64,000 nucleotides of DNA from Roridomyces roridus (lineage: Eukaryota; Basidiomycota; Agaricomycetes; Agaricales; Mycenaceae): positions 2,108,001 to 2,172,000 of the forward strand of contig JARKIF010000007.1 of assembly GCA_029378245.1 (NCBI GenBank), in the 5' to 3' direction. The first letter of the stretch is position 1. Each line of letters opens with the position of its first letter. The position numbers and the translations under genes were made by a program. The notes beneath the pieces are model-generated. The model was not told the origin of the DNA. It saw only the letters and a program-made list of their open reading frames with translations, and ran no database searches. Below, one piece after another: positions 22,480-32,701 of the stretch.

Positions 22480-22657
22480 GGAGTGATACCAATCCGAATC
22501 GGCCTGATGGCCGAAAATTCCTCTTGGCCGGAGCCTTACACCCTTACACCAGTGTCGCGCCCTCCTCGACCATAAGCCCGATCTTCCCCGACATCAACGT
22601 ATCTCTCAGAATAAATACGCATCGCTCGGCCGCTGAATCGCTTGCGCCTACGGTTTT
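22480..22657. repeat. Dispersed repeat shared with 32387-32567
   Basis: Blocks such as GGAGCCTTACAC, CACCAGTG.CGCGCCCTCCT, ACCATAAGCCCG, TCTCTCAGAATAA, CTCGGCC and GAATCGCTTGCGCCTAC occur in the same order at 32.4 kb, at roughly 75-80 percent identity by eye. There is no coding signature in either copy. It may be a short transposon or a duplicated promoter/UTR segment. Confidence 0.6.
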
Positions 22658-23303
22658 TGCGCTCCTGCTTCAACCGTTGCCACCGAGCTTCTCTTCTGTT
22701 CCCCGTCGCAGTTGCTCCCTAGCTTTCGCCCGCTTTAGATCGTTCTCCCGTTTCTGCACCCGCATCTTCAGCACAAGTTCAGCAGCCCGGTTCGCTTCTT
22801 CTTCGCAAACTCACCTCTCCTCCTCAAACTCCCGCTCTTCAGCTGCTTCGACTTCATGATCACTATCGTCTTCACCTACATCCACCACGACCTCTGTTGC
22901 ATTTCAGGCTTTACTGCCTGTGCTGCCATACGGCGCCTGACCTCGGCGTCGTACATCCCACGGAGTTGCCAACCAGGTTTCTCACCTGGAAGGCGTCGTG
23001 TAGTTCGTGGATGCAGGAGTGCTAGGACTGTTGCCGGCGCCACTGAATTTAAAGAGAAGATTGTTGCAGCTCGTTTGCCTATGAAATTGCCATTGGTGCG
23101 TTGAATATAGCTCTTATATCGTCTTCTGAGACGTGGTTCGGCAAGTCCCTGAAGAAAAGAGACGTGGAAAGAAGAAGAGGCGGGAACTCGGTGCAAGAAC
23201 CAGATGTCGACGCCGGGGTGCTACTACACCAAATTCTCTTCGAGTCGGACTTGGCTGAGGTAAACCATTGCCCATCAGTTGCAGGTATGTAAGTAATATA
23301 CAC
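22642..23303 (-). other. Coding-looking minus-strand segments, unrecognised
   Basis: Several protein-like stretches lie in order on the minus strand: TSLFFRDLPNHVSEDDIRAIF (weakly like the start of an RRM), GEKPGWQLRGMYDAEVRRRMAAQ, an acidic GEDDSDHEVEAAEEREFEEER, and a charged helix EANRAAELVLKMRVQKREN. They need several introns to join and I could not build one consistent chain. This may be a short gene or a decaying one. The 3' part overlaps the dispersed repeat. Confidence 0.25.
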
Positions 23304-23334
23304 TGCCTTGAATCAACACCCTAACATCCTCCAA

Positions 23335-23883
23335 CTATTGTACGATAAGGGAGACGTTGAGGCTTTGCAGCAGAGGGAACGGTCCAGCCTGCAATCAAAT
23401 CCATCACCAACTCGGACTATGGGGGAAAATGTCTGTCACTCACGCCAACCAAACTAAAATGCGTCACGCTGAGCTGCGCGGGACCTTTGCTCGTCGTCGT
23501 AGGAATCATGACAGAAAAATTCTGGTACGGAGCAAGTTTCGTCGGAGTCACATCGGTGTGGAACTCAGGATCGTAAGGGCCGTTGTACAGCACTGATCCG
23601 ATGAGGCTGGCGGGGGGAGGGCATTGACTCTCAGTGAAGCCGACGCAGGACGTGAAACCGATGATGATTGCAACTTCGGTCGACCCAGTGAGTGTGTCCT
23701 AGGTGAGGTTAGCTTGTAGGAGAGGAAAAGATGGATGCGACGTACAGGGCGGTCGACTTCGACGGTGATGTTGGTTCCGGGGGAGATGGTGGACCCGGCT
23801 GTGGGAGCGCCGATGCTGACGCCCTGCCCAAAAGCCATAGCAGCGAACAAAGAGGTCGCCGCGAGGAGGGAGTAGAACTTCAT
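23335..23883 (-). CDS. Small secreted protein, basidiomycete family
   Basis: Three exons, 23746-23883, 23444-23698 and 23335-23388, with introns of 47 and 55 bp in phase 0, give 148 aa. The N-terminus MKFYSLLAATSLFAAMAFGQ is a clear signal peptide (cleavage likely after GQ or AFG). The mature protein is a compact beta-rich domain: GVSIGAPTAGSTISPGTNITVEVDRP, DTLTGSTEVAI (read in segments), two pairs of cysteines (SCVGF, SQCPP), NFSVMIPTTT and VTHFSLVGAGPFPLLQSLNVSL. I recognise this layout from secreted basidiomycete proteins of unknown function; no catalytic motif is seen. A TATA box (TATAAAGC, minus strand, about 23930-23937) lies roughly 45 bp upstream of the ATG. Confidence 0.85.
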
Positions 23884-23999
23884 CTGAGTAAGGTGAATGT
23901 TCGAGTCCACCCCAGTCGTCCTGCTTTATACGATCGCCCTCACGCTTGGAGTGCATTTCTCCATTCATTTCCTCACGGCCCTGGCCGGAATTGTGAAAC

Positions 24000-24793
24000 T
24001 GACCGGTCAAGAGAGACCGTGTTGGCTATAATTATCAGGGCATCGTAATTCGGCGACGGTGGATGACATCGTAATGTAGAGCCATCTCGGTATCGGCATG
24101 CTGGAGCCTCCTCACATTCAACGGTAAATCTAAATGACGAACGAATTCAATGGTTGACTTCTCCCAAGACGAATTTATGTAGGTATGCCGAAAGAATCGT
24201 GAGTTTTGACATGAGTTTTTGGGCTCTATATCTTTGAAAGCGACAGTCCAGGCGAACGCAGGGCGCCGGGCGGGACGCTGGCAAGACTGGCATGACAGAA
24301 GGTTCATGGGGCTTTAGATCTCGTCTGTTGATCTGATCAAACTACCTTTTACGGGACGCCTGGACCATCATGTCAATCCCCAGTTTGCACCGAGTCTGAT
24401 TGTAGACGGTGCACACACCTCGACTGACAGCGTCTGGAGTCTTGCTTTCACAACGAAGTCGGAAAGCCGTGTAAGTAAGCTTCTGCACTCCCCATGCTGC
24501 AGATAATCCGACTGCTCAAAAGTCACTGCTAGGGCTTGGCTAGGGCTGGATTTCAATGGTGCCCGTACCGGAGTCACACAACTACCACACTATGGTGACC
24601 TCCACCTTCAAGTTGCTCCTGGGTTGCTCCCGTCATTAAATGCAAACCCACACTTCCTTGAAACTTCCCCGAGCTCGACGGACAATGGCAACGATGGACT
24701 TGTCGTGAGCGGTTCTCACACGGGCGACGCCGCACCACGCTGCCCTCCGAGTCTCCTGAAGGACGTCTTTCGACCGTATCGAACCTAGGAGCA
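24000..24793. other. Int­ergenic, nothing recognised
   Basis: Upstream flank of the secreted-protein gene up to the inverted-repeat element. No supported gene, RNA or repeat was noticed. Confidence 0.4.
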
Positions 24794-24816
24794 CATCAGC
24801 AACTTGACAACTTCAG

Positions 24817-24862
24817 CTTTTGCGTCTTTTCTGGCTTTTTTCGAGCCAAAAAGACGCAAAAG
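24817..24862. repeat. Near-perfect hairpin inside the element terminus
   Basis: CTTTTGCGTCTTTT then GGCT is mirrored by AGCC then AAAAAGACGCAAAAG around a short TTTTTTCG loop. Subterminal hairpins of this sort are typical of MITE ends. Confidence 0.6.
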
Positions 24863-26367
24863 TGCGAAAGAGGAAAAAGCACCTAGCCACTTTTTTAAGC
24901 TAGGTCCGTTTGCGTAAAAAAGCGCTTTTTCCTCCCAGAAAAGCGGTGTGGTCGTAGCAAAAAGCACTCCAGAAGCTGCCCTGCTCATGATACACCAATG
25001 AGGGCAGACATTGAAATATATTAGATGGAGCACTATCGAAGGTACAAATCTACTTAATGCGAACAAGGTGTAGGGTAACATCCAACAACGGCGCGGGACC
25101 CGTGATCATACTGCTGAGTCAAAACTCAGACCGAGGATCATCCGGCGGCGGAACGAAGACATACCGAGGCAGGGGAACAACCAGAGTGCACCAATGGATG
25201 ACCTCCGTAGTGTTAACCGGCTGGCGGACAGATGTGAGGCAAGTGAGCCGTAGCGCGGCGCGCCGCCCAGGCCGACTGCGTGGTAGCCAGTGACTTACGG
25301 TCCCGAGACGGGGCAAGCCCAGCTGATGTACGTCAGCCTGGAAACGAGGGATATGAATGACACATACTGACATATGCGGCAGCAGCCGCAGATGGCGCAG
25401 CGATGTGTCTAGTCACCCTGCGAGGGTCTTTATTAGTAGGTTGCGAGAACTGTGCAGGAGCCGATGTATGTACACACCATTGACCGGAAGGGCTAAGCGT
25501 CGGGACACAGCACTCGGCGGATGGAGTCTACAAAGAAAGAGTCATTGTCAGACTCTGACAGCTCAGGCAGCTAGAGGATGCGCACCGGTTTCCATTCTGA
25601 GGTAGTGTACCGAGTCTGAACCAGCGAGGCGGAGGGACGGAGAGTCTGAGTCGGTCCGAGATGAGGGGAGAAAAGAAGAGGGAATTGTTGGCGTTTGTTG
25701 TCTTCCATCCCAATTCAGTCATCAACAACACCACGTGTGCGGGCGGCCGCAACGCCATGACACGATTACTGACAAGCATCACCACCTGTTGACTCGTACC
25801 ACCATCCCGTCCGCCCGTCGCCGCCTCGTCCTCTAGTAGCTCTACGCCTGAACGCTGTTTGATAAATCAGCCTCTGCTTCTGTCCACCACAAGTGATTCC
25901 CTTGGCATTCTGTGGACTCAGTGAGTGGTTGTGTTCCACAGTTCCAGTCTTTTTGTCTCTGCTTACACGCCCAGATATCGCTATATCTATCCTATCTACT
26001 ACATGTCCCTATCGAGCCATACAATCCATTTCCCCTTCTTGACAGTCTTCTTCCGATGTCTTCATTACACTCAACCTCGCCGCTCCTGCTTTTAGAATCC
26101 ATGAACGCGTTCCGGCAGTTAAATCATGGTACAGCAGACCTCCCCAATATGATTGTGTCTTCATCGAGTATGACGCAGATGCCGACGGGTTCCGTGGTCT
26201 CCATGCTGCCCGCGTGCGCCTATTCAATTCAAGTACCGCGGTGTCGACTCTGGTAGTGGTATCCCTTGGCGCAGTTTTGTGGGCTGCGCAGCTTATTGGG
26301 GTGGCTGGGAAGGACAAGTTCTTCAATTTTTCTCGCTCACTTGACGTGTTCAACGCATTCTAAGTTA

Positions 26368-27472
26368 CAGCTCTTTGCATAATTGATGACAGTGAGCCAA
26401 AAAAAAACAATTCACAACATTTCGGTCAAAATGCACTTTTTGCTTGAATACCGTGCCTCTCGTACTTGGTGGAGCTGTCCAGCACTCTCGGCATCATGTA
26501 ATAGTGGCTATCTGTCAACTATGGCCTTTAAACGGCCCAAATCGGCCCCACAGCCTGTGTCGGATCGAAATACCGAAATCAACACGGAAGCAAAAGGCAT
26601 GCTTCTTTTCGCTGCCACGTCTCTCTCTTCCCAGCTCTTCCCTCCTTGCCCGCCCGACACGACCGCCCCATCCTTCTACCAGCCTCCTGCCCTGCCGACC
26701 AATCGCTGCGCTCCGAAGGCGCCACTCGGAGCCCCGCGACTTGATTGATACTCACACCACTTGCTCGCCCACTTGGATCTACCACGCTCCACCAGACTGG
26801 CTCCCGACTGCCCATTGACGTGAGCCGACGACGTCAAAGCCCACCGACGCGAACGAAGATATCACCTCACTCGGAACGCCCCGCCTTGGGCTGCCTCTTA
26901 ACGTCAGCCAACGGGCAGCTTGGCCCTTGGTCTGGACGGCGGAAACGGGAAAGGAGGAATGGCCCCGGGAAGGGCGGGTGGGACAGTAGTCGGCTCACGA
27001 GGGTGTGTACACTGCATGAAGGGCGAGGGAGGCTTGGCGAGAGAGGGGCACGGAGCCGCGAGCATTGTAAAGGTGCCATTTTGTCGTATCTTTGTTATTC
27101 GTTAGAACCTTTATCCACCCTTCATTCTGCCATTCTTCATCTCGAGAATGGGCCCTGCCAAGGCATATTGTGTGTCCTATCCATCCCCAGCCCACCCAGA
27201 CCCGTGGCTCCGCGCTAGAGACGGAGAGACATTCGTTTGATCAAACTTGCGCGATCATGAGCAGGAAAGCTTCGTTCTGAGCCGTTCCACAGCCGTTTCA
27301 TGCCATCCCAACGACGTAGAGAAGGGATCTTATCATAAGAATGTCACCTGCATAGCATACAATCCCTAAAGCGCGCTGGGAGGCTCACAAACGAACAAAA
27401 AAACTGATTTTCCGAAATGTTGTGAGTTGTTTTCTTTTTTTTGCTCACTGTCATCAATTATGCAAACAGCTG
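26368..27472. mobile_element. 1.1-kb TIR transposon with TA target duplication
   Basis: The left end CAGCTCTTTGCATAATTGATG followed by ACAGTGAGC matches the inverted right end with one mismatch over the first 30 bases, and CACAACATTTCGG is shared about 50 bases in. TA dinucleotides flank it at 26366-26367 and 27473-27474. A TA duplication and CAG termini point to Tc1/mariner-type mobilisation. No transposase is seen, so it is non-autonomous. It lies inside the 24794-27739 element and is therefore the younger insertion. Confidence 0.7.
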
Positions 27473-27739
27473 TAACAGCTATGCAGATCATAAAGCGCAC
27501 GAAATTGCATTTTGAACATACTTAGTAGTGGTAGCGGTTTATGTAATTTACATGAACTGGGACTCGCTTTTTTGACCACTTTTAATTGCAGCTGGTTCCG
27601 CACCGAAAAGACGAAAAGAGTCGAAAGCAAATCTCGACCACGGAAAGTCCAGCGGAAAGTGCCAGAAAAAGACGAAAGTGGAAAAAGCACCAGAAAAGGT
27701 CTCGAGGTGCCCAGAAAAGAGGGTGTCAAGTTGCTGATG

Positions 27740-29208
27740 CATGTATCAGCGCTCATCCTGGGCTTCACGGCCCTCACGGCCCCGGGCGGGATAAATTGAT
27801 GTCGGCAAATGGTGGGCGCTCAGATGTATATCGGATAATCGATAATTGCCGAACCTTTAGGTTTGGCCTTAATAAGAATTCCTTGTCCCGTGGTTAGTGG
27901 CTGTGTCGGCGCTTAATGGGCGCTTTTCTATAATGCCTACACGGGGCGGCTACCTTATTGAGTTTTGGTTAAGTAGCAGACCAATGGGTCGGGGTTAATA
28001 GAATCAGCTGTATGATTTAGAAAGGGCAGGGTTAACCACGACACCAAATGGCTCGGAGGTTAACCTCAGGTCAACTCTCGCGTGTGTTACATAAATGCAC
28101 AGCCGACGGCCCGGGGATGCTTGTCAAAATCACGGCCACATTCGGAATGGTAAAAAATGGGATCGATTACAGGCTGCAGCTGGCTAGTACACATAGTGTA
28201 GTATTGCACACATAGATACTAACGACCACCGCTTCCACTGCACCGTGACGCACGCGAGCATCATGCACTGAACAGAGCTGCGGCAAAAAAAAAAAAAAAA
28301 AAAAAGCGGCCCGTTCAGCGCGGCACGCGGCAAACCCACTGCGGCGCTGAATGCCAAAGGTGTGAATCCAAATGAAAAGGGAATGTGAGGAACGGACGCA
28401 CACCGGAGAGGTAGCCATGCAAGTGATCACATCATGGACGGACTACGAGCGTCGACGGGGTCAGTGGGAACGGCTGGGGCCGACAAGTAGCCAATTCAGC
28501 CAAGGGCCAAGGACCAAGGTAGAAGGCCGAGCTTGAAGTTGGAAGTCTTTTCAGTGCCACCGAGTGTAGGTCTTCGAGCAGCTTCATAGATTTTGAAAGG
28601 TCTTGCAGACGACTTGAATCTTCCGATTCTTCGCTGCTTGAAATCTTGGGACACTGGAGTCAGAACCTGGAGAAGCCAGCCAGTTTTGGATTTGGAGGGA
28701 GTTGAAGGTCGAGTCCTTGGAGTCCTCGACATTGACAGTCTCTTGCGGGCATGCGTAGGGGAGGGACGGGATGGTGGAGGAAAGGAAAAGAGGTTTGTCC
28801 CCTTCACGTGGTTGACACCATGATGGCGCAATCGAGATCCGCGACGTCGGCTGTTGATATGCGCCGAAGCGAACGATGTGCGGGGGTTAAACCGGCCATC
28901 GTTTAAACCAAGGTCATTCGGAGGGTTGACCAGGAGTGTAAAATACATCGCTTGTGCTCGGCTTAACATGATTTTGCCCTCAGCTTGAAATACAATTTGC
29001 AAATAATTTAAACCGATTCGCTTCAACCCCGGGCGTATCCAAGGTCTGGCCGTGTAGTAGAACTTTTCCGTGGTTAGTGGCTGTGCACTCGGCGCCCGGC
29101 AAGATACGAATCTGCAAAAAAGGTTCGGCCCTCGCCGCTTGCGGCCTTATCCGTACTCATATCCAGGGTGGGAGGTGCCCACCCGCTTGCTCCGAGTTGT
29201 CGAGCACC
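27740..29208. other. Gene-poor stretch with short direct repeats and a poly-A run
   Basis: CCGTGGTTAGTGGCTGTG occurs in the same orientation at 27888-27905 and 29068-29085, bracketing 1.16 kb. An A-homopolymer of about 21 bases lies at about 28285-28305. No gene is supported. The 1.2-kb span could be an insertion between the direct repeats. Confidence 0.4.
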
Positions 29209-31788
29209 ATGATGCTGTCCGCCGCACTCGTCAAGGCAGAGCAAGGACCCGGCGGGAAAGCCGTCCTTGCCTACACGAGCATAGCCGTTTCGACTCAAGG
29301 TTATCGCGGAGGGACCATCCATTCCTTTTCTCAAGACCATCGCTGGAATTAGTTCGTCCATTCTCACTTTGACTCAGGTGAGTGAATCGGGTTGTTCGGT
29401 GCCGTGCCAGTGAGACTCACGCGACACCCACAGTCTGCCAAGTCCAACAGGGACCAGTGTATGCGCGCAGCGCGTTGTCGCGCGTCGATGCTGTACTATC
29501 TGCGATCTTGGACCTGTGCATCGCGGCGGATGGGAGTAGCAATGTCTCGCCTGAAATTTTGCGGTATATTGGCGAGTTCGCCGAGTGAGTCTGTCAGTTA
29601 TCTTCGTATAGTAAGTACCCTTCAAAAGTCCACTCGTTCATCGAAGCCCAGCAAAGCAGCAGCTCTTTCAAGCGGATCTTTCGCCAGGGTGCACAATTGA
29701 AAGCATGTGAAGATGGATTGGATCACGCCTTCTCGGTCTTTGGGGTACGTCCACTCGAAAACAAACCTAGCTATCGATGGCTGACCGAGATAAGGTTCAA
29801 ACTTCCCTCACAACGGCGTCGGAGATGGAGCATTTCCGAGGGAAAGCTGAGGAACGACATGAACAGCTTATGCAGCTTTTACTGCACGAGCAACAGAGCC
29901 AGTTTGGCTCGGACTCGGCGTCTCAGGTTGGTCGTGGATCAAGCTCATCTTTTACACCAGATAAGCAAGAGCACGTTCAGCCTCGGAAACAGTACCACTT
30001 CCTTCGATCTCCTACCCGGAAAACCCAAGATATTCTACGGGCGAGAGGAAGAATTGCAAGAGCTTGTTCAGCTTCTTCTCCAGCGCCCAGCCAGGGTGGC
30101 AGTCCTTGGACCAGGAGGAATTGGGAAGACCAGTCTCGCGACAGCTGCTCTGCATCACCCCAACGTCTGCGCCAAATACGCTCAGCTTTTCTTCATCTCC
30201 TGCGAATCTATAGCGAACCGCGAGGACTTGATCGCTAGCCTCGCTTCACACGTCGGTCTACCGCCAACGCGCAATCCCCTTAAGGCTGTTCTGCGCCGTT
30301 TGGCTGAATACGCGTCGGTCATGCTCGTCCTCGACAATCTCGAGACTTGTTGGGAGCCGCCGGATAGTCGCGGTCCGATTGAGGATTTGTTTTCTCTCCT
30401 GACAGATGTGGAAACTCTGGGTCTCTTGGCGAGTATACCTCTCGTTCTCGAATCCAGTTCGTTGACAATTCAATAGATCACCATGCGGGGAGCTGAGCGG
30501 CCGGGCCGGGTCCGATGGACGCGCCCTTGCCTTCTTCCGCTTGCGCCGTTGAGCGACTTGGCTGCTATGCAGACCTTCGTGGACATTACGGACGATTCAG
30601 CAGACGACTCGGGCACAATGAGCGAGATCTTGCAGATCACGGATAATCTCCCACTCGCGATCAGCCTTGTCGCCAACATCGCCGCCTTTGAAGGTCACGA
30701 TGCCGTTCTATCCCGTTGGCAAGAACAAAAGACGACACTCTTCTCCGATGGCTCGGACAGGCGTTCCAATCTGGATGTTTCTATCCAGCTGTCACTTTCA
30801 AGTCCGCGCATGCTCCAGTCACCCGGCGCTCACCAGCTTCTGGGCCTGTTGTCGCTTTTGCCCGAGTGCATCTCGGAGGCAGATTTGATGCAGTGTAAAC
30901 TTCCTATTCCCGCCGTTGTCCTGTGTAAAATGACGTTGATTCGCACTTCCTTCGCCTATATCGACCATGGCAAGCGCCTACGGGTCCTCGTCCCCATCCG
31001 TGAATACTTCAAACAGAACAGTCCGTCGATGCCAGTCCTATGTCGCCATCTGCACTTCCACTTCCATCGCCTCATTGCTCTCTGGCAGGATTACCAACAC
31101 GTATCGACCACAGGAATCGCCCAGCGCATCACAGCGAATGTGGGCAATTTCCAGGCTGTCCTCACCCAAGGGTTGAACCTGGACGAACCCGATGTCGTGG
31201 AAACCATACACGGTATCATCATGCTCGACTCTTTCTTCCGTGTCTCGGGTCGTCGCACGTCGGGGTTGTTGACCCAGCTTCCTCCGTACATGGACAAAAT
31301 AGACGACCATCGTCTACATGGGACCTACCTCACGGAGGTATTCAGGTCCCACCAGTATTGTCGAGTCTCCGACCCGGAGGGACTCGCCGAACAGGGGATT
31401 GGTCATTGGAGAGCAGTCGGGGATCCCGCGGGCGAAGGTCAGAGCAGAGACCATTGCATCCGTTGCATCATACTAAAATGTTCCAGCCAAATTGTTGCTT
31501 ACCCTGAGCCACTACTATCGGCACACCAACACAGATATCCCGAGAGCGCTCGAATATCTCGAAGAAGGCCTTCGTCTCTCTCAACGTGCTCAAAATCCCG
31601 CAGTCCAGTGCACGATCATGCGAGAGATTTCCCAGACACACTGGCAGCAAGGGCGATACTCCGAAGCCCAGGCTATGGCGCAGGAGATGGGCCAATTGGC
31701 GCAAATTCATGGTCTCCTTCTCGACGAAGCCCGTGCCATCCGATGTGATCTTCTGTGCCGCGTCTCTCTCGGTGACTTGGCGCCCTGA
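29209..31788 (+). pseudogene. NLR-like protein: MLKL-type helical domain, NB-ARC, TPR start (decayed and truncated)
   Basis: Basidiomycete NLR-like proteins pair an MLKL-like four-helix N-terminus with an NB-ARC ATPase and TPR repeats and are thought to signal in cell death or self/non-self recognition. Open exons in phase: 29795-29926 (helical, EMEHFRGKAEERHEQLM), 29970-30428 (NB-ARC: KIFYGREEELQELV, P-loop GPGGIGKTSLA, Walker B VMLVLDNLETCW), 30477-31437 (ITMRGAERP, DNLPLAISL; winged-helix-like part) and 31487-31788 (TPR-like, DIPRALEYLEEGLRLSQ). The intron at 30429-30476 starts GC (GC-AG type). Upstream, helical segments (FLKTIAGISSSILTLTQ; RVDAVLSAILDLCIAAD; KVHSFIEAQQSSSSFKRIFRQGA) lie in different frames and need at least two frameshifts. 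The protein stops after the first TPRs, while relatives have a long array. I infer a pseudogene. Confidence 0.65.
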
Positions 31789-32280
31789 ACTGAACTTCCA
31801 GCCTGAGATTTTTCCAGCAATAGTGTTGCGCTGTGCCGACTTGGTCTTGGACGATATGCCTCCGGATGATTCTGATGTAGCTGATGAATCATGATTTCCT
31901 TTGTGATTCAATTGTGATTTCCACTTGGCCGTGAAGGAGCTGAATGAATATCCAATACCCAAGCTTGGATGCCGACGACGAACTTTGATCGCTTGGCTGA
32001 TGCCGTTGATGCCCCCTGATTACGCAGCACCATTGCGCCACCATCAACCTGTTACCTGACCGCTCCGAGTCGGCGCTCGCTGCCCTTCGGTGCAGCTGGC
32101 CTCATATCCCCGTCCATGTCTTTCGGTCAACATTTTCGGGAGCACTAGCTATGGCTCAGGGTGGCCAAACCCCACCTTTGGTTTCACGCATCGTGGTCGT
32201 CAAGACTCAAAACGGCTCGAGACGTGTACGTACCGACTTCACAGGTACGTCCTACCCGCGAAGATCTCCCTCTCTCCGCA

Positions 32281-32358
32281 GTCCTTGACCACCAACACTG
32301 TTACATCACTCCAATCCGGCGACAATCTTGGTCTCAGCTCAGCCGCATTTAGGCCACT
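32281..32358 (+). promoter_or_regulatory. Recurrent upstream module (copy 4)
   Basis: GTCCTTGACCACCAACACTG, TTACATCAC, GGCGACAATCTTGGTCTCAG, then CATTTAGGCCACT; it matches 11571-11683 most closely, including the TTTAGGCCACTC end. It lies about 340 bp before the P450 start. Confidence 0.5.
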
Positions 32359-32386
32359 GTCCTAGCCACAGGCCCACAATCATCCG

Positions 32387-32567
32387 CCGAGGCCCGAATT
32401 CCAATCAAGATAGAACCAGCCAAAAATGCCTCTTAGCAGGAGCCTTACACCAGTGCCGCGCCCTCCTTCACCATAAGCCCGCTCCTCCTCCTCCCGCCAT
32501 TACCCCATCTTCTCTCAGAATAACCCATCTCTCGGCCAGGTGACTCGGAATCGCTTGCGCCTACTTA
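32387..32567. repeat. Dispersed repeat shared with 22480-22657
   Basis: Shares GGAGCCTTACACCAGTG, CGCGCCCTCCT, ACCATAAGCCCG, TCTCTCAGAATAA and GAATCGCTTGCGCCTAC in order with the copy at 22.5 kb. Confidence 0.6.
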
Positions 32568-32701
32568 CGACGTGGCAGGATGCCAGGATCTTCATCCAAC
32601 CTGTCACCAAACTTGGCTCGTTCTCAAGCCAACTGGTCCCGAGACACTTTGGAAACACTCCACTTGAAGCCTATCTGCCCATCGTATTTCCTCCCTCCGC
32701 C

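Larger units (their letters stand above)
24794..27739. mobile_element. Inverted-repeat element with a second element nested inside
   Basis: The 16-base sequence CATCAGCAACTTGACA (24794-24809) is exactly inverted at 27724-27739. CTTTTCTGG follows inward at both ends within 30 bp and the ends share purine/pyrimidine-biased sequence. The interior lacks a recognisable transposase. No convincing target-site duplication is seen, so the exact limits are uncertain. Without the nested 1.1-kb element it would be about 1.84 kb. Confidence 0.5.
31789..32701. other. Intergenic region carrying two dispersed repeat modules
   Basis: 32281-32358 is copy 4 of the GTCCTTGACCAC and GACAATCTTGGTCTCAGCTC module seen upstream of the membrane-protein genes. 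32387-32567 is the partner of the repeat at 22480-22657. Both lie directly before the P450 locus that starts at 32702. No gene is seen in 31789-32280. Confidence 0.5.

Noticed and set aside
24794..27739. CRISPR-like or tandem array in the nested-element region
   Set aside because: The repeats are terminal inverted pairs and purine-rich simple sequence, not regularly spaced direct repeats.
28496..29026. 176-codon minus-strand frame
   Set aside because: It lies between direct repeats in gene-poor DNA and shows no family feature.
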